Source: an uncultured Microbacteriaceae bacterium
GTDB taxonomy: Bacteria; Actinomycetota; Actinomycetes; Actinomycetales; Microbacteriaceae
Direction of reading: 5' to 3'
DNA: 64,000 nucleotides
Assembly (NCBI GenBank): GCA_947487835.1
Contig: CANKXX010000001.1
Coordinates: 662,122-726,121, forward strand
Shown: piece after piece, positions 29,092 through 39,041 of the stretch
Layout: each line of letters starts with the position of its first letter
How positions within the stretch are numbered: the first letter of the stretch is position 1
Notes under the pieces: generated by a model
The model's database searches: none
What the model was told of the DNA's origin: nothing
Seen by the model: the letters and a program-made list of their open reading frames with translations, nothing else
Position numbers and translations under genes: made by a program

Positions 29092-29952
29092 TCAGCGGCG
29101 GCGCCGGGGGCGCGTGTCGTCGAGCGGCTCGCCGCCCGCGCCGGCGGCATCACCCGCGGACTCGCCGTCGCCCTGCGCGAGCACGTCGAGCACGATGACC
29201 GTGACGTTGTCGCGCCCCCCGAGCTCGAGGGCGCGCTGCACGAGGGTCCGCGCCGTCGACGCGGCGTCCGCCCCCGACCGGAGGTGCAGCGCGATCTCGT
29301 CGTCGCGCACCTCCTTCGTCAGCCCGTCCGAGCAGACCAGGAGGCGCAGGCCCGGGAGCATCGGCAGCATCCAGTAGTCGGGCGACGGCAGCTCGTTGAA
29401 GCCGACCGCCCGGGTGATCATGTTGCTGTCCGGGTGCTGCTCCGCCTGCTCCTTGGTGATGGTGCCCGCGTCGACGAGCTGCTGCACCACGGAGTGGTCC
29501 ACCGTCACCTGGGACAGCACGCCGTCCATCTGGGCGTAGACCCGTGAGTCGCCGATGTTGAACACGAGCCACTGGGGGGCGCCCTCCACGAGGGTGAGCA
29601 CCGCGCCGGTCACCGTCGTGCCCGTGCCCAGGGCGGACTCGCGGGAGTAGTCGGCGATGTCGGCCGCGGCGTCGTAGAGCGCGCCGATGAGGTCCGCGGG
29701 CTCGGCGAAGTCCCCGGAGACCCGCTGGGCGAGGCGCTTCACCACGGCGTCGCTCGCGACGTCGCCCGCCGCGTGGCCGCCCATGCCGTCCGCGACGACG
29801 AAGTACGGCGGCTGCGCGAGCACGCTGTCCTGGTTCTGCTGCCGCCTGCGGCCGGTGTCCGTGAGGGCCGCCCAGGCGAGCGTGACGGGCTCGCCGTCCT
29901 GACCGGGGACGGTGAGGGAATGGGCCTGCTCGTTCTGGCCGATCTGGGTCAT
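29092..29952 (-). CDS. PP2C-family serine/threonine protein phosphatase
   Basis: 286 residues, a soluble PP2C. Metal-binding motifs are complete: NQD near residue 40 (most relatives have NED), VADGMGGHAAGD, NIGDSRVY, LLVCSDGLT and GGRDNVTVI. It should remove phosphates added by the kinase encoded downstream. Start is 4 bp after the FHA gene stop with GAGG 8 nt upstream, so ALDH, FHA and PP2C form one transcription unit. Confidence 0.94.
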   Translation of the reverse strand: MTQIGQNEQAHSLTVPGQDGEPVTLAWAALTDTGRRRQQNQDSVLAQPPYFVVADGMGGHAAGDVASDAVVKRLAQRVSGDFAEPADLIGALYDAAADIADYSRESALGTGTTVTGAVLTLVEGAPQWLVFNIGDSRVYAQMDGVLSQVTVDHSVVQQLVDAGTITKEQAEQHPDSNMITRAVGFNELPSPDYWMLPMLPGLRLLVCSDGLTKEVRDDEIALHLRSGADAASTARTLVQRALELGGRDNVTVIVLDVLAQGDGESAGDAAGAGGEPLDDTRPRRRR

Positions 29953-29956
29953 CGGT

Positions 29957-31294
29957 CTACCTCGCCGGGAGTATCTCGACGACGTTGCCGTCGCCGATGT
30001 CGATTCGGGTACCGGGCGCGACGACGACGGACTGCCCCTGGCGGAGCGCGAGCCGGTCGGCGCCGGGCGCGGAGATGATGGTGCCGTTGGTCGAGCGCAG
30101 GTCCGTCACGACGACGGCCGTGCCCTCCTGGCGGATCTCGAGGTGCGTGCTCGAGACCTCCTGGCGGGGCGATCCGACAGGTACGAGCCGCGGGCTCGGG
30201 CCGGTCACGATGCGGGGCGCGCTCGGCTTCCTGCCGAGGTACGCGGGGCGCTCGAGGGCGTAGGCCTCCCCCACCCCGACCCGGAAGGCGTACAGCGGGG
30301 TCCGCGCGGGCGGCTCCTCGCCGTCGCCGTCGCCGTCGTCCCGGATCGCCGGTGTCGCCGCCGCGGGCTGCATCCCGCCTCGCCGACCCGCGGTGAGGAT
30401 GGTGTCGTCGAGGGCGTCGGCCGGCGCCGGGCTCCCCGCCTCCCGCAGCGGTCCGCTCGGGCGGGCGGGGATGATGGTGTCGCCCTCGACGGCGTCGTCG
30501 TCAGCAGGGCTCGCCTGGGCCCGCAGAGCGGCGCGCGCGCCGAGCACGGTGTCGTCGAGGAGCGGATCCCCGCCGGCCGGCGAACCGGGCGCGGGCGGGA
30601 CCGCGGGCGCGTCCGGCGCGTCCGGCCTGCCGGTGCCGAGCCCGAGCACGGTGTCCTCGATCTCGCCGGGCTCCGCCGAGGAGGCTTGCTGCGATGCGAC
30701 GGGTCGCGATGCGCCGGGCTCCGGCGCGAGGGGCTCGGAGGCGACGGGCTTGGGGGTCCAGCGGGCCCAGCGCGCCGGCACGACGCCGCTCAGGAGGGGC
30801 AGCGTCGCGTCCCCGCCGGCCTCGACTCCGGCGTCGGTCCCGGAATCGGCGTCCGCATCGGTCTCGGCGTCGGTCCCGGCGTCGGTCCCGGTCCCGTCCG
30901 CGAGGACGAACGAGGTGACGTTCTCGAACTCCGCGAGGTACCAGGGTTGGCTGCTGCGCGCGTCGATCGTGCGGGTGCCGGCGGGGGTCTCGATCCGCGC
31001 GATGCCGTCGCCCCGCAGGACGACCTCGATGCGGGCCTCGGGCTTGCCGGCGCCCTGCTGCACGTCCTCGATGAGCGCGACCGCGAAGGACTCGACCGCC
31101 TCCGGACCGAACAGCGGGATGGCGGCGACGTAGCTCTCCAGGCTCACGGACGCGGTGGTCGCCGCGCTCCACAGCCGCGCGAGGAGCTCGGGCGGGGCGG
31201 AGTCGGGAAGGATCGAGACCACGTGGGCGTGCGCGATCACGATCGAGGAGTCCCTGCTCGGCGGGGCGTACTCGAGGTGTCCGCGGCGGGTCAC
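29957..31294 (-). CDS. FHA domain protein with repeated DT(V/I) motifs
   Basis: 445 residues. Residues 1-130 form a folded N-terminal region I do not recognise. Residues 135-345 are low complexity and contain four similar short motifs: EDTVLG (about 213), DDTVLG (247), GDTII (271) and DDTIL (296). The FHA domain is at 350-445 with [18 protein letters not shown] and STNGTI. In FHA proteins such as GarA, a similar DETTVF-type site is the kinase target and binds the protein's own FHA domain; a similar switch is possible here. The GTG start overlaps the aldehyde dehydrogenase stop (GTGA). Confidence 0.88.
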   Translation of the reverse strand: MTRRGHLEYAPPSRDSSIVIAHAHVVSILPDSAPPELLARLWSAATTASVSLESYVAAIPLFGPEAVESFAVALIEDVQQGAGKPEARIEVVLRGDGIARIETPAGTRTIDARSSQPWYLAEFENVTSFVLADGTGTDAGTDAETDADADSGTDAGVEAGGDATLPLLSGVVPARWARWTPKPVASEPLAPEPGASRPVASQQASSAEPGEIEDTVLGLGTGRPDAPDAPAVPPAPGSPAGGDPLLDDTVLGARAALRAQASPADDDAVEGDTIIPARPSGPLREAGSPAPADALDDTILTAGRRGGMQPAAATPAIRDDGDGDGEEPPARTPLYAFRVGVGEAYALERPAYLGRKPSAPRIVTGPSPRLVPVGSPRQEVSSTHLEIRQEGTAVVVTDLRSTNGTIISAPGADRLALRQGQSVVVAPGTRIDIGDGNVVEILPAR

Positions 31295-32733
31295 GCGGAC
31301 ACCCCGAGGTAGCTCATGACGTGCTTGACACGGGTGTAGTCCTCGAACCCGTACATCGACAGGTCCTTGCCGTAGCCGGAGTGGCGGAAGCCGCCGTGCG
31401 GCATCTCGGCGACGATGGGGATGTGCGTGTTGATCCACACGCAGCCGAAGTCGAGCTTCTTCGCGGCACGCATGGCGCGGCCGTGGTCGCTCGTCCACAC
31501 GGACGACGCGAGGCCGTACTGCACGTCGTTCGCCCAGCGGAGTGCCTCCGGCTCGTCGGCGAACCGCTGGACCGTGATGACGGGTCCGAAGATCTCGTTC
31601 TGCACGACCTCGTCCGTCTGCCGGAGCCCGGACACGATCGTCGCCTCGTGGAAGTAGCCGCGGTCGCCCTGGCGCCGCCCACCCACCTCGACGGAGGCGT
31701 GGTCGGGGAGGCGCTCGAGGTAGCCGGACACGCGGGCGAGCTGGTCCGCGCTGTTCACCGGACCGAACAGCACGCCCTCGTCCCGCGGCGCCCCGGTCCT
31801 CGCGTTCAGCCGGGCGTACTCGGCGAGCGCGGCCACGAACTCGTCGTGGATGCCCTCCTGCACGAGCAGCCGCGTCGCCGCGGTGCAGTCCTGCCCCGCG
31901 TTGAAGTAGCCCGCCGCGACGATGCCCTCGACAGCGCGCGCGATGTCCGCGTCGTCGTAGACGATGACCGGGGCCTTGCCGCCCAGCTCGAGGTGCACCC
32001 GCTTGAGGTCGCTCGCGGCGGCGCGCGCCACCTCCATGCCGGCACGCACGGATCCGGTGATGCTGACCAGCTGCGGCACGCGGCTCTCGATCATGGCGGC
32101 GCCCGTGGCGCGGTCGCCGGTGAGCACGTTGAGCACGCCGGCCGGCAGGAACTCCGCGGCCAGCTCCGCGAACAGGAGCGTCGACGACGGGGTGGTGTCC
32201 GAGGGCTTCAGCACGGTGCTGTTGCCCGCGGCGATCGCCGGGGCGAGCTTCCAGACGGCCATGTTGAGCGGGTAGTTCCACGGGGTCACCTGGCCGACGA
32301 CACCGATCGGCTCGCGGCGCACGAAGGACGTGTGGTCGGGCAGGTACTCCGCGGCCGCCTTGCCCTCGAGCACCCGGGCGGCGCCGGCGAAGAAGCGGAG
32401 CTGGTCGACCGAGGGGAGGATCTCGTCCTCGACGAGCGTCGCGCGCGGCTTGCCGGTGTCCCGCGACTCGACGTCGGCGAACTCCTCGGCGCGCGCCTCG
32501 AGGGCGTCCGCGATGCGGAACAGCGCGAGCTGGCGCTCGGCCGGAGTCGACTCGCCCCACGTCTCGAACGCCGCCGCCGCCACGTCGAAGGCGCGGGCGA
32601 CATCCCGCTCGCTGGAGACCGCGGTCGTCGCGTATACCTCCTCGGTGACCGGGTCGATCAGCTCGATCCGGTCGTCGGAGTCGGATTCGACGGAAACCCC
32701 GCCGACGAAGTTGCGCAGCCCCGGAACGCTCAT
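31291..32733 (-). CDS. Aldehyde dehydrogenase, probably gamma-aminobutyraldehyde dehydrogenase
   Basis: 480 residues. NAD(P)-dependent oxidation of an aldehyde. Catalytic Cys in [11 protein letters not shown] near residue 280 and general base Glu in HLELGGKAP near 248; also [31 protein letters not shown] and a SGYGKD-type C-terminus. The sequence is closest in feel to the PatD/YdcW group that turns 4-aminobutanal into GABA, but the substrate is inferred. ATG 32733 is preferred to ATG 32742 because TAGGAT lies 7 nt before it. The stop overlaps the FHA gene start, an odd partner for a metabolic enzyme. Confidence 0.88.
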   Translation of the reverse strand: MSVPGLRNFVGGVSVESDSDDRIELIDPVTEEVYATTAVSSERDVARAFDVAAAAFETWGESTPAERQLALFRIADALEARAEEFADVESRDTGKPRATLVEDEILPSVDQLRFFAGAARVLEGKAAAEYLPDHTSFVRREPIGVVGQVTPWNYPLNMAVWKLAPAIAAGNSTVLKPSDTTPSSTLLFAELAAEFLPAGVLNVLTGDRATGAAMIESRVPQLVSITGSVRAGMEVARAAASDLKRVHLELGGKAPVIVYDDADIARAVEGIVAAGYFNAGQDCTAATRLLVQEGIHDEFVAALAEYARLNARTGAPRDEGVLFGPVNSADQLARVSGYLERLPDHASVEVGGRRQGDRGYFHEATIVSGLRQTDEVVQNEIFGPVITVQRFADEPEALRWANDVQYGLASSVWTSDHGRAMRAAKKLDFGCVWINTHIPIVAEMPHGGFRHSGYGKDLSMYGFEDYTRVKHVMSYLGVSA

Positions 32734-32740
32734 GGCGTTC

Positions 32741-32746
32741 ATCCTA
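32741..32746 (-). promoter_or_regulatory. -10 element, leaderless aldehyde dehydrogenase promoter
   Basis: TAGGAT on the minus strand, 7 nt before ATG 32733. It overlaps the upstream in-frame ATG at 32742, so that codon is unlikely to be the start. Confidence 0.45.
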
Positions 32747-32862
32747 TGGGCGGTGTCGCCCGGCTACCGCGCGGCACCGGGTCGCGCCGCGGGCGTGCCG
32801 GGGTGCTGCCGCCGTCGCGCCGCGGCGGCCCGCTCCGCGGTCGGGGCCGCCCCGCCCCGCGG

Positions 32863-33825
32863 TCAGGAGAAGATCGCCGAGATCTCGGCCACCTCGTCGG
32901 GCGAGGGCGTCCAGGCCGCGGCCGCCGCCGCGTTGCCCGTCACCTGCTCGGGACGGGAGGCGCCGGCGATGACGCTGGTGAGCGCGGGCTGCGCAAGCAG
33001 CCAGGCGAAGGTCGCGGTGAGCATGGAGATGCCGCGCGCGTCGCAGAACGCGCGGTACGCGTCGAGCACGTCCCACGGCGCCTCGGCGAGGAGCTGCGGT
33101 TTGGCCGTGACGAGCCGCCCGTCGGCCGGCCCGCCGTCGCGGCCGTACTTGCCCGTGAGGAGTCCGTTGTACAGGGGGAAGAACGGCAGGAAGCCCAGCC
33201 CGTAGTGCCGCACCGCGGGCAGCACCTCCCGCTCCGCCTCCCGGGCGAGGAGGCTGTACTCGTTCTGCGCGGAGACGAAGCGCGGGTGGCCACCGAGGCG
33301 GGCGGCGTACTCCGCGTCGGCGATCTGCCAGCCCGCGAGGTTCGAGTGGCCGATGTAGCGCACCTTGCCCTCGGCGATGAGGTCGTCGAGCACGTCGAGG
33401 GTCTCCTCGATCGGCGTGTGCGGATCCGGCCGGTGCAGCTGGTAGAGATCGATCCAGTCGGTGCGCAGCCGGCGCAGCGACGCCTCGACCGCCACCCGGA
33501 CGTAGCGCCGCGAGCCGCGCGCGCCCCAGTCCGGCCCGTTCGTGCCGCCCATGTCCATGCCGAACTTGGTCGCGAGCACGATCCGGTCGCGCCTGCCCTG
33601 CAGCGCCTCCCCCATCAGCGTCTCGCTGAGCCCCGGCGTCGCGCCGTAGATGTCCGCGGTGTCGAACAGGGTGATGCCCGCGTCGATCGCGGCGTCGATG
33701 ACCGCATGCGTGCCCTCCGCGGTCTCCGAGGCCGTCTTCGCGCGGCCGAAGTTGTTGCAGCCGATCCCGACGCTCGAGACCATGAGCCCGGACGCGCCGA
33801 GGGGGCGGTAGGAGATGTCAGCCAT
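32863..33825 (-). CDS. Aldo/keto reductase
   Basis: 320 residues, NADPH-dependent carbonyl reductase of the AKR fold. The catalytic residues are visible: Asp and Tyr in FDTADIYG, Lys in VLATKFGMD, His in YQLHRPDP. NADP-binding residues lie in the C-terminal IAGASRPEQV. No substrate can be assigned; many relatives act on small ketones, aldehydes or methylglyoxal. A TAGCCT -10 box 6 nt before ATG 33825 indicates a leaderless mRNA. It is divergent from tag. Confidence 0.92.
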   Translation of the reverse strand: MADISYRPLGASGLMVSSVGIGCNNFGRAKTASETAEGTHAVIDAAIDAGITLFDTADIYGATPGLSETLMGEALQGRRDRIVLATKFGMDMGGTNGPDWGARGSRRYVRVAVEASLRRLRTDWIDLYQLHRPDPHTPIEETLDVLDDLIAEGKVRYIGHSNLAGWQIADAEYAARLGGHPRFVSAQNEYSLLAREAEREVLPAVRHYGLGFLPFFPLYNGLLTGKYGRDGGPADGRLVTAKPQLLAEAPWDVLDAYRAFCDARGISMLTATFAWLLAQPALTSVIAGASRPEQVTGNAAAAAAWTPSPDEVAEISAIFS

Positions 33826-33831
33826 GGTTCC

Positions 33832-33837
33832 AGGCTA
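33832..33837 (-). promoter_or_regulatory. -10 element, leaderless aldo/keto reductase promoter
   Basis: TAGCCT on the minus strand, 6 nt before ATG 33825. Confidence 0.45.
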
Positions 33838-33925
33838 GCGACGCGTCCTCTCCTTCCCCGGTCCTCGTCTCGCTGTCCGCTCCCCCGGCACGGCGTTCCG
33901 CTCACCGGGTGCGGGGTGGGAAAAG

Positions 33926-33931
33926 TAGGGT
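33926..33931 (+). promoter_or_regulatory. -10 element, leaderless tag promoter
   Basis: TAGGGT on the plus strand, 7 nt before ATG 33939; it rules out the in-frame frame extension further upstream. Confidence 0.45.
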
Positions 33932-33938
33932 CGGGCGC

Positions 33939-34544
33939 ATGACAGACGCATCCCCCTCCCTCGCGGTCGTCGGCGACGACGGCCGCGCCCGCTGCGCCTG
34001 GGGCGCGGCCGACCCGGACCTGCTGCGCTACCACGACGAGGAGTGGGGCACGCCCCTGCACGGCGACCGGCCCCTGTTCGAGAAGCTGAGCCTCGAGGGG
34101 TTCCAGGCCGGGCTCTCCTGGCTCACGATCCTCCGGCGCCGAGCGCACTTCCGGGAGGTCTTCTCCGGCTTCGAGCTCGCGGCCGTCGCCGCCATGACGC
34201 CCGAGGACGTCGAGCGCCTGCTCGGCGACCCGGGTATCATCCGCAATCGCGCGAAGGTCGAGGCGACGGTGAGCAACGCCCGCGCCGCGCTCGACCTCCT
34301 CGAGGCGGAGGGCGACGGCGCGCTCGACCGGCTGATGTGGGGCTTCGCGCCGCCGAGCCGGACCGAGCACGAGAGGCCGCACGGCCTGGGTGACATCCCG
34401 GCCACGACCCCGGAGTCCCTGTCCCTGAGCAAGGAGCTGAAGCGCCGCGGGTTCCGCTTCGTGGGCCCCACCACGATGTACGCGCTCATGCAGTCCACCG
34501 GCATGGTGGACGACCACGTCGTCGGCTGCCACCGCGCCGCCTGA
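33939..34544 (+). CDS. tag: DNA-3-methyladenine glycosylase I
   Basis: 201 residues. Removes 3-methyladenine from alkylated DNA. The protein shows RCAWG, RYHDEEWGTP, FEKLSLEGFQAGLSW and the C-terminal MVDDHVVGCH. The Cys near the N-terminus, the His of RYHDEEWG and the late His and Cys match the zinc-snap ligands of E. coli Tag. It is a single gene whose 3' end faces yaaA across a 396-bp repeat-rich gap. Confidence 0.95.
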   Translation: MTDASPSLAVVGDDGRARCAWGAADPDLLRYHDEEWGTPLHGDRPLFEKLSLEGFQAGLSWLTILRRRAHFREVFSGFELAAVAAMTPEDVERLLGDPGIIRNRAKVEATVSNARAALDLLEAEGDGALDRLMWGFAPPSRTEHERPHGLGDIPATTPESLSLSKELKRRGFRFVGPTTMYALMQSTGMVDDHVVGCHRAA

Positions 34545-34580
34545 CTTCGGCAAAGGTGCGACGCCGGACGTGCGTCCCAC

Positions 34581-34666
34581 CTCGGTCGCTGAGCCCGTCG
34601 AAGCGACGCACGGTGCCTCGAGAGACGAGAAAGCGTCCCTTCGACAAGCTCAGGGACCGTAGGAGC
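34581..34666. repeat. 86-bp flanking repeat, copy 1
   Basis: Begins CTCGGTCGCTGAGCCCGTCG and ends with a GTCCCTTCGACAAGCTCAGGGAC hairpin-type module. It differs from the copy at 34829 at about six positions, in the same orientation. Confidence 0.85.
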
Positions 34667-34672
34667 GCGGCG

Positions 34673-34812
34673 CAATTCAGCAGACCCAGACCCGTTCCGG
34701 ACACAATTCAGCAGATCCGGCTCCGTTCCGAACGCAACTCAGCAGATCCGCATGGGGAGCCGGCGTGTCGAGCGGCTGATGCGGCGTGTCGGGCGAGAAC
34801 TGCTGAATTGCG
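34673..34812. repeat. 31-bp tandem direct repeats with inverted end
   Basis: CAATTCAGCAGA-type units start at 34673, 34704 and 34735 (31-bp period, the third with CAACTC). The reverse complement CTGCTGAATTGCG follows at 34800-34812, so the block can fold. The AATTCAG core resembles the ends of the palindromes at 47649, 60980 and 61135. Confidence 0.75.
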
Positions 34813-34828
34813 TCGGGAAGCCGGCCCG

Positions 34829-34914
34829 CTCGGTCGCTGAGCCCGTCGAAGCGACGCACGGTGCGTCGAGAGGCGAAACAGCGTCCCTTCGACAGGCTCA
34901 GGGACCGTACGAGC
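34829..34914. repeat. 86-bp flanking repeat, copy 2
   Basis: Direct repeat of 34581-34666. It also contains the GTCCCTTCGACAGGCTCAGGGAC module that recurs at 61092, 61249 and 63753-63857. Confidence 0.85.
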
Positions 34915-34940
34915 CCGCGCGGCCTGGCCAGCGGGCACGG

Positions 34941-35696
34941 TCAGCCCGCTCTGGGGACGACGAGCTCCAGCTCGCCCGGCGCTCCCGGTCGCAGCCGCAG
35001 GTCCGTCCCCTGCGACCACGCCACGACGTCCTCGACGCGGGCGAAGTCCTCGCCGTGCTCGAGCAGCGCGCGGGTGAACGCGCCCTTAGCGTGCTTGTTG
35101 AAGTGGTTGAGCGCCCGGGTGACGCCGTCGGCGCCCTCGGTCACGACGCGGAGGTACACGGAGCCGCTCCGCGATGGCGCGGGGCCGAGCCCCACGTACC
35201 CCTCGGACCGCAGGTCGAGCAGGAGGTCGTCGCCTCCGCCGAGCACGCCGGCGATCGCGGTGGACCAGTGCGCGCGCAGCGGCAGGCCGGGCAGGCGCGA
35301 GTCGTGCGACAGCCGGTAGGCCGGGATGCCGTCGAGCGCCCCGATGGGGCCGAGCAGCGCGGAGTGCACGAACACGCGCTCGGCGGCGAACTTCCGGGCG
35401 CGCTCCGAGAGCTCGGCGGCGTTAAGCGCGTCGAAGAGCACGCCGGTGTAGCGGTCGATGGCCGGCATCGTCGGAGACCGCGTCACCGCCCGGTTGCGGT
35501 CCACCTCGGCCGCGAGCTTCGGGCCGATCCTGAGCGCGGCCATGCTGGCGTCGCGGTCCCGGGCGAGCTCGCGGACCGCCTTGAGCACGGCGCGGCGCCG
35601 GGTGTTCAGCTTCGGGAACGCGAGAGTGCGCACGTCGAGCGGCGCGCCCTCGCCGCCGTCGCGTTTCGTCTCGGAGGGCGGAAGCAAGACGCGCAT
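34941..35696 (-). CDS. yaaA: YaaA family peroxide-stress protein
   Basis: 251 residues, full length for YaaA/DUF328, a DNA-binding protein that lowers free iron during peroxide stress in E. coli. Family marks are the N-terminal LLPPSETKRDGG, RYTGVLFDAL and the C-terminal NHFNKHAKGAFTRAL. The ATG overlaps the upstream kinase stop as TGATG, so the two are co-translated. Function in actinobacteria is by family only. Confidence 0.9.
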   Translation of the reverse strand: MRVLLPPSETKRDGGEGAPLDVRTLAFPKLNTRRRAVLKAVRELARDRDASMAALRIGPKLAAEVDRNRAVTRSPTMPAIDRYTGVLFDALNAAELSERARKFAAERVFVHSALLGPIGALDGIPAYRLSHDSRLPGLPLRAHWSTAIAGVLGGGDDLLLDLRSEGYVGLGPAPSRSGSVYLRVVTEGADGVTRALNHFNKHAKGAFTRALLEHGEDFARVEDVVAWSQGTDLRLRPGAPGELELVVPRAG

Positions 35697-36217
35697 CAGG
35701 CGGTCAGCCGGCCCAGCACGTCGGCGACGAGGTCGTCGACCGGACGTATCGAGTCGACGGTCAGCCGTGGCGCTGCGGCGGACTCCCCCGCCCACTCCTC
35801 GTAGCCGTTCCGGGACGCGAGGACGTCGCCCCAGTCCAGCTCCCGCATGCCGGGAAGGTCGCGCCGCCGCGCCTCGATGCGCCGCCGGTGCACGGCCTCG
35901 TCGGAGCAGACGACCTCGACGAAGAGCACGGGGACGGCCGCCCGGGCCGCGAGGTCCAGCCACTGCCGCCGGGCGGGGTCGACGCCGTTGACGGCGTCCA
36001 CCATGACCGACGCCCCGACACGGAGCACGGACTCCGCCATCCGCTCCGCCACGAGGTAGGCGGCGAGACCGGTCGGCTGACCGGCGTCGACGCCCGCGGC
36101 GAGGATCGCGGACTCGATCGGGTCGACCGACACCACCACCGCGGCCAGCCGGGTCCCGAGGGCCTCGGCGATCGCGGACTTGCCCGCGCCGGGCACCCCG
36201 GCCATCGCGACGAGCAC
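35696..36217 (-). CDS. Small P-loop kinase-like ATPase, start uncertain
   Basis: About 173 residues with Walker A GVPGAGKSA right at the N-terminus, an Asp pair (VSVDPIES) after the second strand, and a VMVDAVNGVDPARR region, like AAA_33 / gluconate-kinase-type small-molecule kinases. The frame stays open to a GTG at 36304 that overlaps the atpC stop, but the atp terminator lies inside that extension, so I place the start at GTG 36217 (GTG 36229 or ATG 36205 are possible). No substrate can be named. It is coupled to yaaA by TGATG. Confidence 0.75.
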   Translation of the reverse strand: MLVAMAGVPGAGKSAIAEALGTRLAAVVVSVDPIESAILAAGVDAGQPTGLAAYLVAERMAESVLRVGASVMVDAVNGVDPARRQWLDLAARAAVPVLFVEVVCSDEAVHRRRIEARRRDLPGMRELDWGDVLASRNGYEEWAGESAAAPRLTVDSIRPVDDLVADVLGRLTA

Positions 36218-36250
36218 GGGCGAGCCCACGGGCGCGGGGGAAACGACGAC

Positions 36251-36286
36251 GGGGCGGCCCCTCCCGGAAGTGGGAGGGACCGCCCC
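36251..36286 (-). terminator. Terminator of the ATP synthase operon
   Basis: Stem of two 7-bp blocks (GGGGCGG/CCGCCCC and CCCTCCC/GGGAGGG) separated by one mismatch, with a 6-nt loop, about 15 bp downstream of atpC. On the transcribed strand it is followed by GTCGTCGTTTCC. Confidence 0.8.
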
Positions 36287-36300
36287 GGAGGCGGAGGAAC

Positions 36301-36567
36301 TCACGCGACGAGCGCGGCCTGGCTCGCGACCACCGTGACGGTGTCGTTCTCGACGGACAGGAAGCCGTCGTCGGCCTTGGCGGTGATCCGCGCCCCGTCG
36401 GCGCTGGTGATGCGGACCTCACCGCTCGCGAGGATCGCGAGCATGGGCTCGTGCCCGGCCAGGATTCCGATCTCGCCCTCGACGGTGCGCGCCACGACCA
36501 TGGAGGCCTGGCCGGACCAGACCTCCTGGTCCGCGGAGACGACCGTGACGGTCAGCGGAGACGCCAT
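36301..36567 (-). CDS. atpC: F1Fo ATP synthase subunit epsilon
   Basis: 88 residues, the short form lacking the C-terminal helical hairpin used for inhibition in E. coli. The beta-barrel domain shows VTVVSADQEVWSG, VVARTVEGEIGILAGHEPML and the GGFLSV-like DDGFLSVEND. ATG 36567 is 3 bp from the atpD stop; a longer upstream reading lies inside atpD. It is the last gene of the operon. Confidence 0.95.
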   Translation of the reverse strand: MASPLTVTVVSADQEVWSGQASMVVARTVEGEIGILAGHEPMLAILASGEVRITSADGARITAKADDGFLSVENDTVTVVASQAALVA

Positions 36568-36569
36568 GC

Positions 36570-38947
<2,378 letters not shown>

Positions 38948-38985
38948 GTGTCTCCTGTAGGTAGTTCGGTCTGGGGTGTGCCGGG

Positions 38986-39021
38986 CGGCTGCCGGGAAGC
39001 GTCAGGGCTTCCCGGCAGCCG
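38986..39021 (-). terminator. Perfect 15-bp hairpin inside the atp operon (atpA-atpG gap)
   Basis: CGGCTGCCGGGAAGC and its exact complement, separated by 6 nt, placed 20 bp after the atpA stop and 38 bp before the atpG start. There is no T-run. It could attenuate transcription or protect a processed mRNA end; see findings. Confidence 0.65.
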
Positions 39022-39041
39022 ACCGGAACGGAACGGGCGCG

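Larger units (their letters stand above)
34545..34940. other. Repeat-rich gap between convergent tag and yaaA
   Basis: 396 bp without a credible gene. It contains two copies of an 86-bp repeat (34581-34666, 34829-34914) flanking three 31-bp direct repeats and an inverted copy of their start (34673-34812). Confidence 0.85.

Noticed and set aside
32734..32742. ATG 32742 as start of the aldehyde dehydrogenase
   Set aside because: It overlaps the TAGGAT box that would drive a leaderless start at 32733, and the AGGA there is too close to serve it as a ribosome site.
34673..34812. 31-bp repeats as a small CRISPR or an integration site
   Set aside because: Only three units with no spacers, an inverted end copy, and no integrase or tRNA gene adjacent.
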